Positions 7,707 to 14,576 of a stretch of DNA of 14,718 nt are shown here, one piece after another. Source of the stretch: Lentisphaerota bacterium (GTDB lineage Bacteria; Verrucomicrobiota; Kiritimatiellia; RFP12; JAAYLN01); contig JAAYZJ010000162.1 of assembly GCA_012514915.1 (NCBI GenBank), positions 1 to 14,718 on the forward strand, in the 5' to 3' direction. Every line of letters starts with the position of its first letter. The first letter of the stretch is position 1. The notes under the pieces were generated by a model. It had not been told where the DNA came from and ran no database searches. It saw only the letters and a list, made by a program, of their open reading frames with translations. The position numbers were made by a program, and so were the translations under genes.

Positions 7707-7735
7707 ATTTTACTACAAGCCACCGAATACTGCAA
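7707..7735 (-). promoter_or_regulatory. Candidate sigma-70-type promoter for the EIIA/V-ATPase operon
   Basis: On the minus strand a -35-like TTGCAG (7730-7735) and a -10-like TAAAAT (7707-7712, 5 of 6 to TATAAT) are separated by exactly 17 bp, in the 147-bp gap between ydbL and the EIIA gene. The gap is locally AT-rich against a GC-rich background. The -35 matches only 3 of 6. It would separate the EIIA/V-ATPase genes from the envelope genes upstream. Confidence 0.45.
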
Positions 7736-7799
7736 ACCGTGCGCACGCGGCGCGACGAGGGGGCAGGCCCGTTGACACTGGCAGTACGTTAAGAAGGGT

Positions 7800-8174
7800 T
7801 TACGGCTTCCGGTACCACTTGCCGGCGCCGTCCTGCAGCCAGACGCCGGCCTTGACCCGCCGGGCGATGGCTTCGGCCCGCTGGGCGCCCACCTGCTGCA
7901 CCGGAGCCTGCGTCCGGGCGGCAATCGCCTCGTAGACCTGCCGCCGCTCGGCATTCTCGTCCTTCAGGAGCTTCTGTTCGGCGTCCGTCAGCGCGCCGCG
8001 GGCCGCCAGGTAGCCCTGGTTGTTCTCCCCCGCCTTCGCCTGCGCCAGCAGGGCGATCAGCGCGGGTCGCCGGGCTTTCATCCGTGCCTTGACCTGCTCG
8101 AGATCATCGCCCCGCGCCAGCGTGACTCCCAGGATCACCAGCGCCGCCATCACCGCCTGTGTTATCCGCTTCAT
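7800..8174 (-). CDS. ydbL: YdbL-family periplasmic protein (DUF1318)
   Basis: A 124-residue protein with an N-terminal signal peptide (MKRITQAVMAALVILGVTLA, mature part beginning near GDDLEQ). The mature domain contains GENNQGYLAARG, a helical ENAERRQVYEAIAARTQ segment and the closing VGAQRAEAIARRVKAGVWL and KWYRK phrases, which match the YdbL/DUF1318 pattern. In E. coli, YdbL is a periplasmic partner of the YdbH-YnbE intermembrane bridge and is thought to modulate it (family knowledge). The gene overlaps the ynbE-like gene by 4 bp (ATGA) and has its own GGGAG 7 nt upstream. It ends the ydbH-ynbE-ydbL set, in the same order as in E. coli. The length is close to the family norm. Confidence 0.88.
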   Translation of the reverse strand: MKRITQAVMAALVILGVTLARGDDLEQVKARMKARRPALIALLAQAKAGENNQGYLAARGALTDAEQKLLKDENAERRQVYEAIAARTQAPVQQVGAQRAEAIARRVKAGVWLQDGAGKWYRKP

Positions 8175-8362
8175 TGCGTTGCTCCCGTACCATTGGCCGC
8201 GTCAATGTCGTCGAAAAACTGATCCAGTTCACGGTCAACCTTGAGGTTGATGTCCATCGTGATGTGGATCGGCTTGACCTCGTGCTCGGTCTTGACCGAG
8301 AGGCAGCCGCTCCCCATCGCGCCCAGAAGCAGCGCCAGGCAACCGTAGTGTATCGTCTGCAT
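8171..8362 (-). CDS. ynbE: YnbE-like small outer-membrane lipoprotein
   Basis: A 63-residue protein. Residues 1-19 form a signal peptide and Cys20 is the likely lipidated residue (AMGSGC). The lipobox is imperfect: the -3 position is Gly rather than Leu. The mature part contains KPIHITMDINLKVDRELDQF, closely resembling the E. coli YnbE pattern 'PITINMNVKIEHEI...D..VEELL'. In E. coli, YnbE is an outer-membrane lipoprotein that stacks on the C-terminus of YdbH by beta-strand augmentation to complete a bridge for phospholipid movement. Here it lies between ydbH-like and ydbL-like genes, which strongly supports the call despite its small size. A strong AGGAG lies 6 nt before the ATG. Confidence 0.88.
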   Translation of the reverse strand: MQTIHYGCLALLLGAMGSGCLSVKTEHEVKPIHITMDINLKVDRELDQFFDDIDAANGTGATQ

Positions 8363-8368
8363 GTGCCT

Positions 8369-8409
8369 CTCCTCTACCCTTGCGTTGGCGGGCGCCGGAA
8401 CCGCCGGCG
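8369..8409 (-). promoter_or_regulatory. Strong ribosome site for ynbE preceded by a GC-rich hairpin
   Basis: In the 67-bp gap between ydbH and ynbE, AGGAG (8369-8373) sits 6 nt from the ynbE start. Just upstream in the transcript is a perfect 6-bp hairpin, CGCCGG/CCGGCG with a 5-nt loop (8393-8409), with no U-tract. The hairpin may be an mRNA processing or stability element that lets the lipoprotein be translated at a different level from YdbH (inference). Confidence 0.5.
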
Positions 8410-8429
8410 ACGTTCGCCTTTATGACGGT

Positions 8430-10931
8430 TCACGGCGCCGTCCTATTCACCTGGAGTCCAAGGTTCAACAGGGCCTCCAGCGGCCCGTTGACACGGATGT
8501 CCAGATCCACCGGCGGCAGCTCGCGGTTGCCGGCCGCCTGGCCCGCCAGCTTCAGCACCAGCTTGCCCTCGCGCGCCGCCGTCGTGCTCAAGTCGACGCG
8601 CAGGACATCATAGTCCAGATCGGCCAGCGCGTCCGCAAGATTCTTGCGCATGGCCGACGAGAGGCCGGCCCGCTCGAGGTAGCTCTGCAGGAAGCTTGTG
8701 TTGCGCAGCCTGAGGTTGCCCCGCTCGCCGGGCAGGGCATAGAGGAATCCCTCCGAGAGCTGAATGCGCCCCTGGCGGATGCGCAACGGCAGCCGTCCGT
8801 AGAGGTGCCCCGTGGCCGTTCCGTCGAGCGGCTTAATCAGCCGGATCAGCTCGCCGGCGTCCATGCGGTCGATGTAGAGCACGAGATCGATGTCAGGACG
8901 CGCCAGATCCACGCGCACCGCATAGACTCGCGCCTGGCCGCCGCACCAGGCGAGCTCGGCTTGCTCGACCAGGAGCTCGCGATCCCCGACCCGCCAGCGG
9001 ATCGAGCCGCCGTGAACGACGAGACCGGCCAGCACGGCGTTGGTGAAGGTGGTCGCCAGCGGCGCGATCTGGATCCGCGGCCCGACGCCGTCGACATGCA
9101 GGGCGGTACGCAGGCCCTCAATGGAGCCGGGCACCGCGCCGCCCACCGACACGTGGCCAGCCTCCAGGCCCACCGCGCCTTGCCAGACTGGCTCGCGGCC
9201 CGGATCCAGGATCACGCGGCCGTCGAGCGACACGAGGCCCGAAAAGGCCAGCGTCTCGCGGACCGAGGCTGGCAGGTCGAGTCGTTCGAGGCCGGCGGCG
9301 ACGAGCGGATCGCGCGCCGTCAGTTCCACGGGAGCGCACCGCAGGCCGGCCTCGACGGCGCCTGCGCGCGACACGGCTGCACGGGCCTCCAGTTGCAGCG
9401 CGGAGCCGGTGGCGCCGAACACGAAAGTCTCGTCGAGCAGATACCCGGATCGCGTGGCGCCGCGCGGCAGGACCACCGGCGGCGCAACGTCGACCCCGAG
9501 CAGGCGCGTGACCCGCCAGTCGATCGCCGGCGCGCCCAAGACGCTCATTGTGCCCTCCGGCACGGCGGCACCGGCGTGCATCTGGAACGGCACCCGCACC
9601 GTGACGTTGCTGGCGTGCGCCAGGGCATGCGTGACACAGGCATTGGAGACCACGCCCGCCCCGGAGACCCGCCAGGTCCCCGTCTCCGGCTCGCGGCGCG
9701 CCTCGGCCTGCAGGCCGAGCTCCGCCACCCGCCAGGCAACGGCCGCGTCGCCCTCGCCCACCGCGCCCGCCAGCGGGGGAACCTGTACCGCGAGCCTGAA
9801 GCGGTTGGTCGCGGCGGCGAGAGAGAGGTCGATTCGTTGCTCCAGCCCATCCGCCAGCGTCGCGAGGGCGGGCAGCATGAGGTGTCCGCAGAGCCGCACC
9901 GCATCCGCGTCATCAGGCCCCGCCGCCGGGTCGCGTTCGATCCGGAATTGCGCCTGCTCGAGCCCTGCCGCCACCGCGGCAGGCAGCCCGTGCAGCCCCG
10001 CCAACCGCCCTTCGATCGAGACCTTCGTGAGGTCGCCCCACGGATGGGGCCCGGGCTGCCAGTTGACGGCTGCCACCAGGCTTGCCAGCGAGAGCGACTG
10101 ATTCCCCGCCTCGAGGTGCAGCGGCCCCCGGGTCAGGGCCAGCACCGTCACGCTTTCCGGCACGGCGTTGGTGAACCCGGCCCGGACCGAAAGCTGGCAC
10201 ACCCCATCCAGCGGGGGTTGCGGCGCGTGCGGCACGAAGCGCGCCAGGGCTTCCCGGACGACGGTGAGCGGCATCTGGGGAAGTGTCGCCGTCAGCTCGC
10301 CCCCGCGTGCCGCGAAACGCACCTCCCCCGTGCCCCAGAACGGAATCTCCAGCACGGAACCACGTACCATCAGTTGATAGGTGTCATTGCCGGCATGCCG
10401 GAGGCGCAGGGTTCCGGCAATCTCATCCGGCCAGCCATGATCGTCGCGCTCCGGCACCACTTGCACGCGGACGTCGGTCACAGCGGCCTGGCCGAGTCGC
10501 CAGACCGTCGCGGCCGCCCCGCGCTTCGGGCGGCGGATCAGCCCCTCCAGCAATTCCGCCCCGACGAGCGTGACCCGGTTGGAGCCGACGATCAGCCGCG
10601 CCTGCAAGCCCTCGCAGACAACCGAATCGATGGTGCGCCGCAGCAGGCCGCAGGGCGTGAAGCGCACGGAGAGCCGATCAAGGCCCGGCGCCCCAACTTC
10701 GGAACCGAGCGCGACCCCGCCGATCTCGATGCGTGTGGCGGAAATGTGTCGGATCCGGAAAACGAGCCCGGGGATGGTGTTCACCGGGTCGAGACGGCGC
10801 ACGATCCGCTCGGCAAGCCGTGGCCCCCAGCCGACGGGAAAGGTCGCGATCGCGGCGAGCACCACAAGCAACGTCAGCATGCGCGCGATTGTTCGCCGCC
10901 AGCCATGCCGCGTTGGAGGGGCGCGGGTCAT
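8430..10931 (-). CDS. ydbH: YdbH-family AsmA-like intermembrane phospholipid transport protein
   Basis: An 833-residue protein with one N-terminal transmembrane anchor (about 16-34, after an Arg-rich cytoplasmic end) and a very long periplasmic part rich in beta-strand and hydrophobic alternation, as in AsmA-like bridge proteins (TamB, YhdP, YdbH). Diagnostic pieces are near the C-terminus: GHLYGRLPLRIRQGRIQLSE (from about 708), the LRLRNTSFLQSYLERAG segment, and LPPVDLDIRVNGPLEALLNLGL, typical of the YdbH C-terminal domain. In E. coli, YdbH spans the periplasm and joins YnbE to move phospholipid to the outer membrane. The size matches E. coli YdbH closely. The start is the ATG at 10931, overlapping the CLC stop as ATGA. 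The gene order with ynbE and ydbL makes this call firm even though overall identity is probably low. Confidence 0.9.
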   Translation of the reverse strand: MTRAPPTRHGWRRTIARMLTLLVVLAAIATFPVGWGPRLAERIVRRLDPVNTIPGLVFRIRHISATRIEIGGVALGSEVGAPGLDRLSVRFTPCGLLRRTIDSVVCEGLQARLIVGSNRVTLVGAELLEGLIRRPKRGAAATVWRLGQAAVTDVRVQVVPERDDHGWPDEIAGTLRLRHAGNDTYQLMVRGSVLEIPFWGTGEVRFAARGGELTATLPQMPLTVVREALARFVPHAPQPPLDGVCQLSVRAGFTNAVPESVTVLALTRGPLHLEAGNQSLSLASLVAAVNWQPGPHPWGDLTKVSIEGRLAGLHGLPAAVAAGLEQAQFRIERDPAAGPDDADAVRLCGHLMLPALATLADGLEQRIDLSLAAATNRFRLAVQVPPLAGAVGEGDAAVAWRVAELGLQAEARREPETGTWRVSGAGVVSNACVTHALAHASNVTVRVPFQMHAGAAVPEGTMSVLGAPAIDWRVTRLLGVDVAPPVVLPRGATRSGYLLDETFVFGATGSALQLEARAAVSRAGAVEAGLRCAPVELTARDPLVAAGLERLDLPASVRETLAFSGLVSLDGRVILDPGREPVWQGAVGLEAGHVSVGGAVPGSIEGLRTALHVDGVGPRIQIAPLATTFTNAVLAGLVVHGGSIRWRVGDRELLVEQAELAWCGGQARVYAVRVDLARPDIDLVLYIDRMDAGELIRLIKPLDGTATGHLYGRLPLRIRQGRIQLSEGFLYALPGERGNLRLRNTSFLQSYLERAGLSSAMRKNLADALADLDYDVLRVDLSTTAAREGKLVLKLAGQAAGNRELPPVDLDIRVNGPLEALLNLGLQVNRTAP

Positions 10932-12250
10932 TGGATCGAGACCCCATCCTGTTCAAGGATGGCGTCGTAGAAATTGCGGTTGCCGCCGAACAGCCGGGCG
11001 CACGCCTGGCTCGCGACCGTGCCGATCATCAGCGCCGGCACGATCTCGTAGCGGTGGGTCATCTCGAAGACGATCAGCAGCGCGGTCAGCGGCGCCCGGA
11101 CGACCGCGCCGAAACAGGCGCTCATTCCGACGAGCGCCAGCAGCAGATCGGCATCGGACCCCAGGTGGAAGCCGAGCTGGCGCGACGCCCCCGCCACCAC
11201 CAGGCCCGACATGGCGCCGAAAAAGAGCGTCGGCGCGAAGATCCCGCCGCATCCGCCCCAGGCGTAGATCAGCGTCGTGGCCGCCAGCTTGGCAACGAGC
11301 AGCATCAGCCCCGCCTGCCAGGCGAGCGAACCGTCGAGCGCGGCCGCCAGGTCGGCGTATCCCAGGCTGAAGACCCCCAGGCGGCGCGTCGCCAGGTAGA
11401 CGCACAGACCCAGGCTCCAGACGGCCAGCCCGCCCATCAGCGGCCGCAGCCACAGCGGCAGCCGGGTCGTGCGTCGCACCTGATCGCGCAGAACCAGCGT
11501 CCGCCGCTGAAAAAGGATCCCCACCCAGGCGGCAAGGCCCGCGGCGACCGGGGTCAGCACGTAGCTGCGCCAGGTCACCGCGTCGACCGGAGGCACAATG
11601 AATGCCGGATGCCGCCCCACGAAGGCCCACGTGCAGAAGGCACCCATGACCGCGGCCAGGATGGCCCCCCCCAGATGCCGGCTGTTCAGGTCGTCGGCCA
11701 GTTCCTCGATGACGAACGTGATGGCGGCCAGCGGCGTGTTGAAGGCCGCCGCGAGTCCGGCGGCCGCGCCGATGGCGGCCGCCTCCATCCGCTGACGCTG
11801 CGGCACGCCAAGGCTGCCGGCCAGCGCGGAGGCCGCCGCGCCGCTGGCGTACACCGTCGGACCCTCGCGCCCCAGGCTGGCGCCGCCACCCAGGCTGATT
11901 ACGCCCCCCAGCACCTTCACCCACGCCCCGCGCCAGGTGAGCCGGCCGAAGTCGAGCCGGTAGGCCTGTTTGAGCTGGGGAATCCCGCTACCCGCTGCGC
12001 TGGGCATGAATTTGCCCAGCAGCAACCCCACCAGCAGGGAGCTGATCGTGATGGCCGCCAGGCTCCCCACGGCGAACACCCAGTCCGGCCGCCGCGCCAG
12101 CGCGGGAAAAATCCACTCGTACACGGCGTGCGTCGCCAGCAAGAACACCACGGCCACCAGCGAGCCCGTCAGGGCAAACAGCAGGGTGAGGGCGACCCGG
12201 CGCGGCCAGCCCGTGACCTCCTGCAGGAAACGTGTGGCGATCGCGCTCAC
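10928..12250 (-). CDS. CLC-family chloride channel / Cl-/H+ antiporter
   Basis: A 440-residue inner-membrane protein with more than ten hydrophobic helices. All CLC selectivity motifs are present: GSGIP (87-91), GREGP (127-131, gating Glu129), GGIFAP (335-340), and a tyrosine in FYDAILEQDG (Tyr428) in the place of the pore tyrosine. Glu183 in FVIEEL corresponds to the inner proton glutamate of E. coli ClcA, so 2Cl-/H+ exchange is more likely than a passive channel. GSGIP also argues against the fluoride-exporter subgroup. No C-terminal CBS domains are present. The GTG at 12250 was chosen because it overlaps the stop of the upstream gene (GTGA) and places the first helix correctly; the open frame reaches farther back but only as a shadow of the upstream gene. 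It may balance charge or pH for the envelope functions of its neighbours (inference). Confidence 0.95.
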   Translation of the reverse strand: MSAIATRFLQEVTGWPRRVALTLLFALTGSLVAVVFLLATHAVYEWIFPALARRPDWVFAVGSLAAITISSLLVGLLLGKFMPSAAGSGIPQLKQAYRLDFGRLTWRGAWVKVLGGVISLGGGASLGREGPTVYASGAAASALAGSLGVPQRQRMEAAAIGAAAGLAAAFNTPLAAITFVIEELADDLNSRHLGGAILAAVMGAFCTWAFVGRHPAFIVPPVDAVTWRSYVLTPVAAGLAAWVGILFQRRTLVLRDQVRRTTRLPLWLRPLMGGLAVWSLGLCVYLATRRLGVFSLGYADLAAALDGSLAWQAGLMLLVAKLAATTLIYAWGGCGGIFAPTLFFGAMSGLVVAGASRQLGFHLGSDADLLLALVGMSACFGAVVRAPLTALLIVFEMTHRYEIVPALMIGTVASQACARLFGGNRNFYDAILEQDGVSIQ

Positions 12251-13647
12251 GAAAGTTTCAGGTGGATCGGCCGCCCGGTGTCCAGCGAGCCCGCCCCGTC
12301 GAGCCGCTCGCTCAGTTCCTCGGGCGTCCGGGCGTAGGCCGGGTCGATTTCGATGGGCACGGCCGGGAACCCCTCCCCGTCGCGGGCGACGTCCACCCCC
12401 GCGGCCGCCAGCCAGCGCGCCCACTTGGCCGCGAGGTCGCGCCGGCACGAGTCCGGCGAATCGGCGCCCGCGGCGTTCTTGACCGGCGAAAACTCCTCGC
12501 GGCGGTCGAACATCAGGTTCAGCACCTCGTTGGCATACGGCAGCACGTCGAAGATGAACTTCTCGAACTTGTAGCCATTGGGCGCAGCCGGCGTGGCGAC
12601 CGTCCCGTCGTCCGCGCAGACCGGGATCTTCTTGTGCGCCACATGCAGGGGAAGCGCCACCTCGGCCATACGCGCCAGGAAATCGAACTGGAACAGATGG
12701 ATCGCGACGCTGCCGTAGCGGAACACCAGTTCGCCATCCGCCCCGCGACGGTTCTTCTGCTCCTCCGTCAGCTCGGTGTATTCGACGATCTCGCTGCGGC
12801 CGCCGCGCTGCACGACAACGCCGAGACCCTCCTGCGGGTCGCGTTTGGCGCAGACCTTGATCGACAGGTCGACGCCGCGCAGCAGATGCAGGCCGACGAA
12901 GGCCGGATCGGCCACCTCGACCAGCGGGTTATCGACCTGGAAATAGAAGACCGTCCGGATCCCGCGTCGCCGCATGTCGTCGAGCCCGCCGCTGGCCCGC
13001 AGGGCCGAAAGGGTTCCCCCATGCCCGTCCGGGCTCATGAAGAGATGCCCTGGCGCGTCGAGGATCAGCCGGCCGTCGGCGTCCATCGCTGGCCACATTC
13101 CCTGCTTGAAGAAAAACACATCGGCGGGGTCCAGACCGAACCAGCCGTGCGCGGCGAAGCAGGCGCGGGTCGCCGCATCATTCGAGCCACTTGTCATGAT
13201 GTAGAACGGCACCGGCCGGCCGCTCGAGCGGCTCAGTGCCAGGACTTTGCGCGCATGGAAATAAAAGAGCACGGCATCGCTGACGGGCCCGATGGGATAG
13301 GCACCCTTGGGACCCTCGAACCCCAGCCGCGACCCCTGCCCGCCCGCCACCAGCAGCACGGCGACCTCGCCCGCGCGCAAGGCTTGCTCACCGCGGGCGC
13401 GGGCGCGACGGTACAGATCGTCGTCCAGCCGCACGACCGGGGCCGGCAACGGTTCGGTCGGTGTCGGCGCCGTCCCACGTCCCTGATCCGTCAATTGCGC
13501 GCGCATCCGTCCGATGCCCGCCAAATCCAGCGCGGCGATCTGCTCCAGCAGGGCCGTCCGCGTCGCCGCGTCCAGCCGCTCCCAGTGGCGCAGGACATGC
13601 GCCTGGTTCTCGGCTTCCAACTGCTTCCGGGCTTGTTCAAGAGTCAT
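12247..13647 (-). CDS. UAP1-like UDP-sugar pyrophosphorylase (UDPGP family)
   Basis: A 466-residue cytoplasmic uridylyltransferase of the UDPGP type 1 family, closest in pattern to eukaryotic-type UDP-N-acetylglucosamine pyrophosphorylase. Visible motifs: nucleotide-binding AGGQGSRLG (101-109) with Lys114 in PKGAYP; PDGHGG (206-211), where UAP1 normally has PDGNGG; QVDNPLVEVADP (from 237); NGYKFEKFIFDVLPYA (357-372); and REEFSPVKNAAGADSPDSCR (383-402), a hallmark of the UAP1 branch. It should make a UDP-sugar plus pyrophosphate from UTP and a sugar-1-phosphate; UDP-GlcNAc is the likely product, but UDP-Glc or UDP-GalNAc cannot be excluded. It is the first gene of the minus-strand run and overlaps the CLC start. 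An in-frame ATG at 13677 would add ten residues; neither start has a clear Shine-Dalgarno. Confidence 0.9.
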   Translation of the reverse strand: MTLEQARKQLEAENQAHVLRHWERLDAATRTALLEQIAALDLAGIGRMRAQLTDQGRGTAPTPTEPLPAPVVRLDDDLYRRARARGEQALRAGEVAVLLVAGGQGSRLGFEGPKGAYPIGPVSDAVLFYFHARKVLALSRSSGRPVPFYIMTSGSNDAATRACFAAHGWFGLDPADVFFFKQGMWPAMDADGRLILDAPGHLFMSPDGHGGTLSALRASGGLDDMRRRGIRTVFYFQVDNPLVEVADPAFVGLHLLRGVDLSIKVCAKRDPQEGLGVVVQRGGRSEIVEYTELTEEQKNRRGADGELVFRYGSVAIHLFQFDFLARMAEVALPLHVAHKKIPVCADDGTVATPAAPNGYKFEKFIFDVLPYANEVLNLMFDRREEFSPVKNAAGADSPDSCRRDLAAKWARWLAAAGVDVARDGEGFPAVPIEIDPAYARTPEELSERLDGAGSLDTGRPIHLKLS

Positions 13648-13765
13648 GGTCGTCGATTGACTTTCTTTAAAGACCATCCGCAGATCATCATGCCCCGCGG
13701 CAGTCGTTCCACAAAGTTTTTTAGCTTGTTCCCGCGCGTTCCATCGGCTTCAATGGCACCAGTCG

Positions 13766-13855
13766 GCCAGAGTGGCGAAATGGCAAACGCAGCGGACTTA
13801 AAATCCGCGGATGGGTCACTCCATCGTGGGGGTTCGAGTCCCCCCTCTGGCACCA
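13766..13855 (+). tRNA. tRNA-Leu (anticodon UAA)
   Basis: A class II tRNA. Acceptor arms GCCAGAG (13766-13772) and CTCTGGC (13845-13851) pair perfectly over 7 bp, followed by discriminator A and an encoded CCA (13853-13855). The anticodon stem GCGGA/TCCGC encloses loop CTTAAAA with anticodon TAA at 13799-13801. The long variable arm GATGG/CCATC and the T-arm GGGGG-TTCGAGT-CCCCC are intact. It reads UUA (and UUG by wobble). It stands alone between the start of the UAP1-like gene and a gene-poor patch. Confidence 0.97.
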
Positions 13856-13985
13856 GCTTCCATGCTGATCGTTGGTTAATTATCACCCTTGAGGCCGATT
13901 TGCGCAAGGAGTAAGTGGACGTTTTGGGGGGACTGTATCTCATCTACACGGCGCGGTAGCGCGAAAGAGCTGCAAGTTTGAGGAT

Positions 13986-14104
13986 CTTGCAGAACCCCCT
14001 GCGGAAACCGGTCGGGACAGAGCCCGACCCTCCAGATCCGTGGAAACCGCTGGTGATCAGGGCTGGAGGGACGACCTCCGTGTCGTCCGCCTGGGTTCTG
14101 CAAG
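13986..14104 (+). repeat. Palindromic repeat, copy B, with 12-bp terminal inverted repeats
   Basis: The ends CTTGCAGAACCC (13986-13997) and GGGTTCTGCAAG (14093-14104) are perfect 12-bp inverted repeats. Inside lie three abutting stems: GGTCGGG/CCCGACC with a 6-nt loop, CTCCAG/CTGGAG around a 27-nt loop, and GGACGAC/GTCGTCC with a 6-nt loop, with no unpaired base between them. Positions 14007-14108 match copy A in inverted orientation. A further CTGCAAG (13970-13976) forms a separate hairpin with CTTGCAG at 13986-13992. The layout is like a MITE or REP-type palindromic element; no target-site duplication is visible. Confidence 0.85.
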
Positions 14105-14123
14105 CGCCACGAGATATGCATCG

Positions 14124-14231
14124 TAAGTGTTTCTCCGCGATGAGTGGCGCCGGCAAGCGTTTTGCCCCATGTGTAAGCGTTTTCCGTTGATGACACGGGA
14201 CGAAGAGCACACGAGGGGTTGGTAAACGTTT
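14124..14231 (+). repeat. Four degenerate TAAGCGTTT repeats
   Basis: TAAGTGTTT (14124), CAAGCGTTT (14154), TAAGCGTTT (14174) and TAAACGTTT (14223) occur in the same orientation at spacings of 30, 20 and 49 bp, close to multiples of one helical turn. The first and third are each followed by a GATGA at the same distance. They lie just upstream of the candidate promoter of the Fic-like remnant and may be old operator sites. Confidence 0.4.
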
Positions 14232-14234
14232 TTC

Positions 14235-14262
14235 GTGACTATAGCTGCCCAGTAACTATATT
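14235..14262 (+). promoter_or_regulatory. Candidate promoter of the Fic-like remnant
   Basis: GTGACT (14235-14240, 4 of 6 to TTGACA) and TATATT (14257-14262, 5 of 6 to TATAAT) are spaced by 16 bp and lie 16 bp before the TTG at 14279, in an AT-rich stretch. The evidence is the sequence pattern alone. Confidence 0.3.
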
Positions 14263-14278
14263 TTTTGCCTCGTAACCA

Positions 14279-14470
14279 TTGAACGAAAGCACAACGAAGG
14301 AGCCATCGGCGAGGCCAGCTGGGTACGCCGCTCTGGCAGAGCGATTCGGCCTGGATGTGATCACGAACTGGCATGTGTCCATGATCGCGTCAGTTAGCAC
14401 TCACAGAATCAACTCGACCGCAGGGATTGTCGAGGAGATCTATCCTGCAAAGTACTGGCCGGGCGAAAAC
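14279..14470 (+). pseudogene. Truncated N-terminus resembling Fic-family proteins
   Basis: An open frame from a TTG at 14279 encodes PAGYAALAERFGLDVITNWH, then a helical/strand stretch ending IVEEIYPAKYWPGE (to 14467). This looks to me like the N-terminal region of a Fic (AMPylase-type) protein subgroup with a 'GYAALxERFGL...NWH...VEExYPxxYWPG' opening; I recognise it from memory, not from a search. A full gene would run several hundred residues and contain HPFxxGNGR, but here the similarity stops sharply after YWPGE and the frame becomes low-complexity Arg-rich. No Shine-Dalgarno precedes the TTG. It is most simply a deletion remnant. It could also be another protein with a related N-terminal module. 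Confidence 0.55.
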
Positions 14471-14471
14471 C

Positions 14472-14576
14472 GTGACCGAGAATCTCGACACCCTGATCCG
14501 CGACAACGCCGCCGGGCCGAAGAAGGCAACCGGCGATGCGAGCAGCGTCGAATAGCACCCGCTGAACGACCAGATC
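14472..14576 (+). pseudogene. Phage-like gene fragment with in-frame stop
   Basis: From a GTG at 14472 the frame reads TENLDTLIRDNAAGPKKATG, then DASSVE, a TAG stop at 14553-14555, and continues in the same frame as HPLNDQI. A CAG-to-TAG change would explain the stop. The phrase pattern (xLIRxNAxGPxxxxGDxxSVEQHxLxDQI) resembles small prophage proteins found near portal genes in PVC bacteria; this is a memory-based inference. The similarity ends at about 14576. No other phage gene is present, and the fragment directly abuts the Fic-like remnant. Confidence 0.45.

Noticed and set aside
7740..7799. Terminator after ydbL
   Set aside because: Looked for a hairpin followed by a U-tract on the minus strand; only weak, interrupted pairing was found.
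8361..10970. Long plus-strand open frame (869 codons) opposite ydbH
   Set aside because: It is a shadow of ydbH in GC-rich DNA: no domain, Arg/Pro/Gln/His-rich low-complexity composition, no ribosome site. The minus strand has a coherent membrane anchor and YdbH C-terminal motifs.
12251..12448. N-terminal extension of the CLC open frame
   Set aside because: The added 66 residues are Arg/Gly-rich and lie wholly within the upstream gene; the GTG at 12250 overlapping the stop codon is the better start.
12232..13914. Plus-strand open frame (560 codons) opposite the UAP1-like gene and through tRNA-Leu
   Set aside because: Antisense to a clear enzyme gene and reads through a tRNA, so not coding.
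14331..14338. CTCTGGCA matching the 3' end of tRNA-Leu as a possible attachment site
   Set aside because: Only 8 bp match and it lies inside a small local hairpin (14329-14343) in the Fic-like frame; likely chance.
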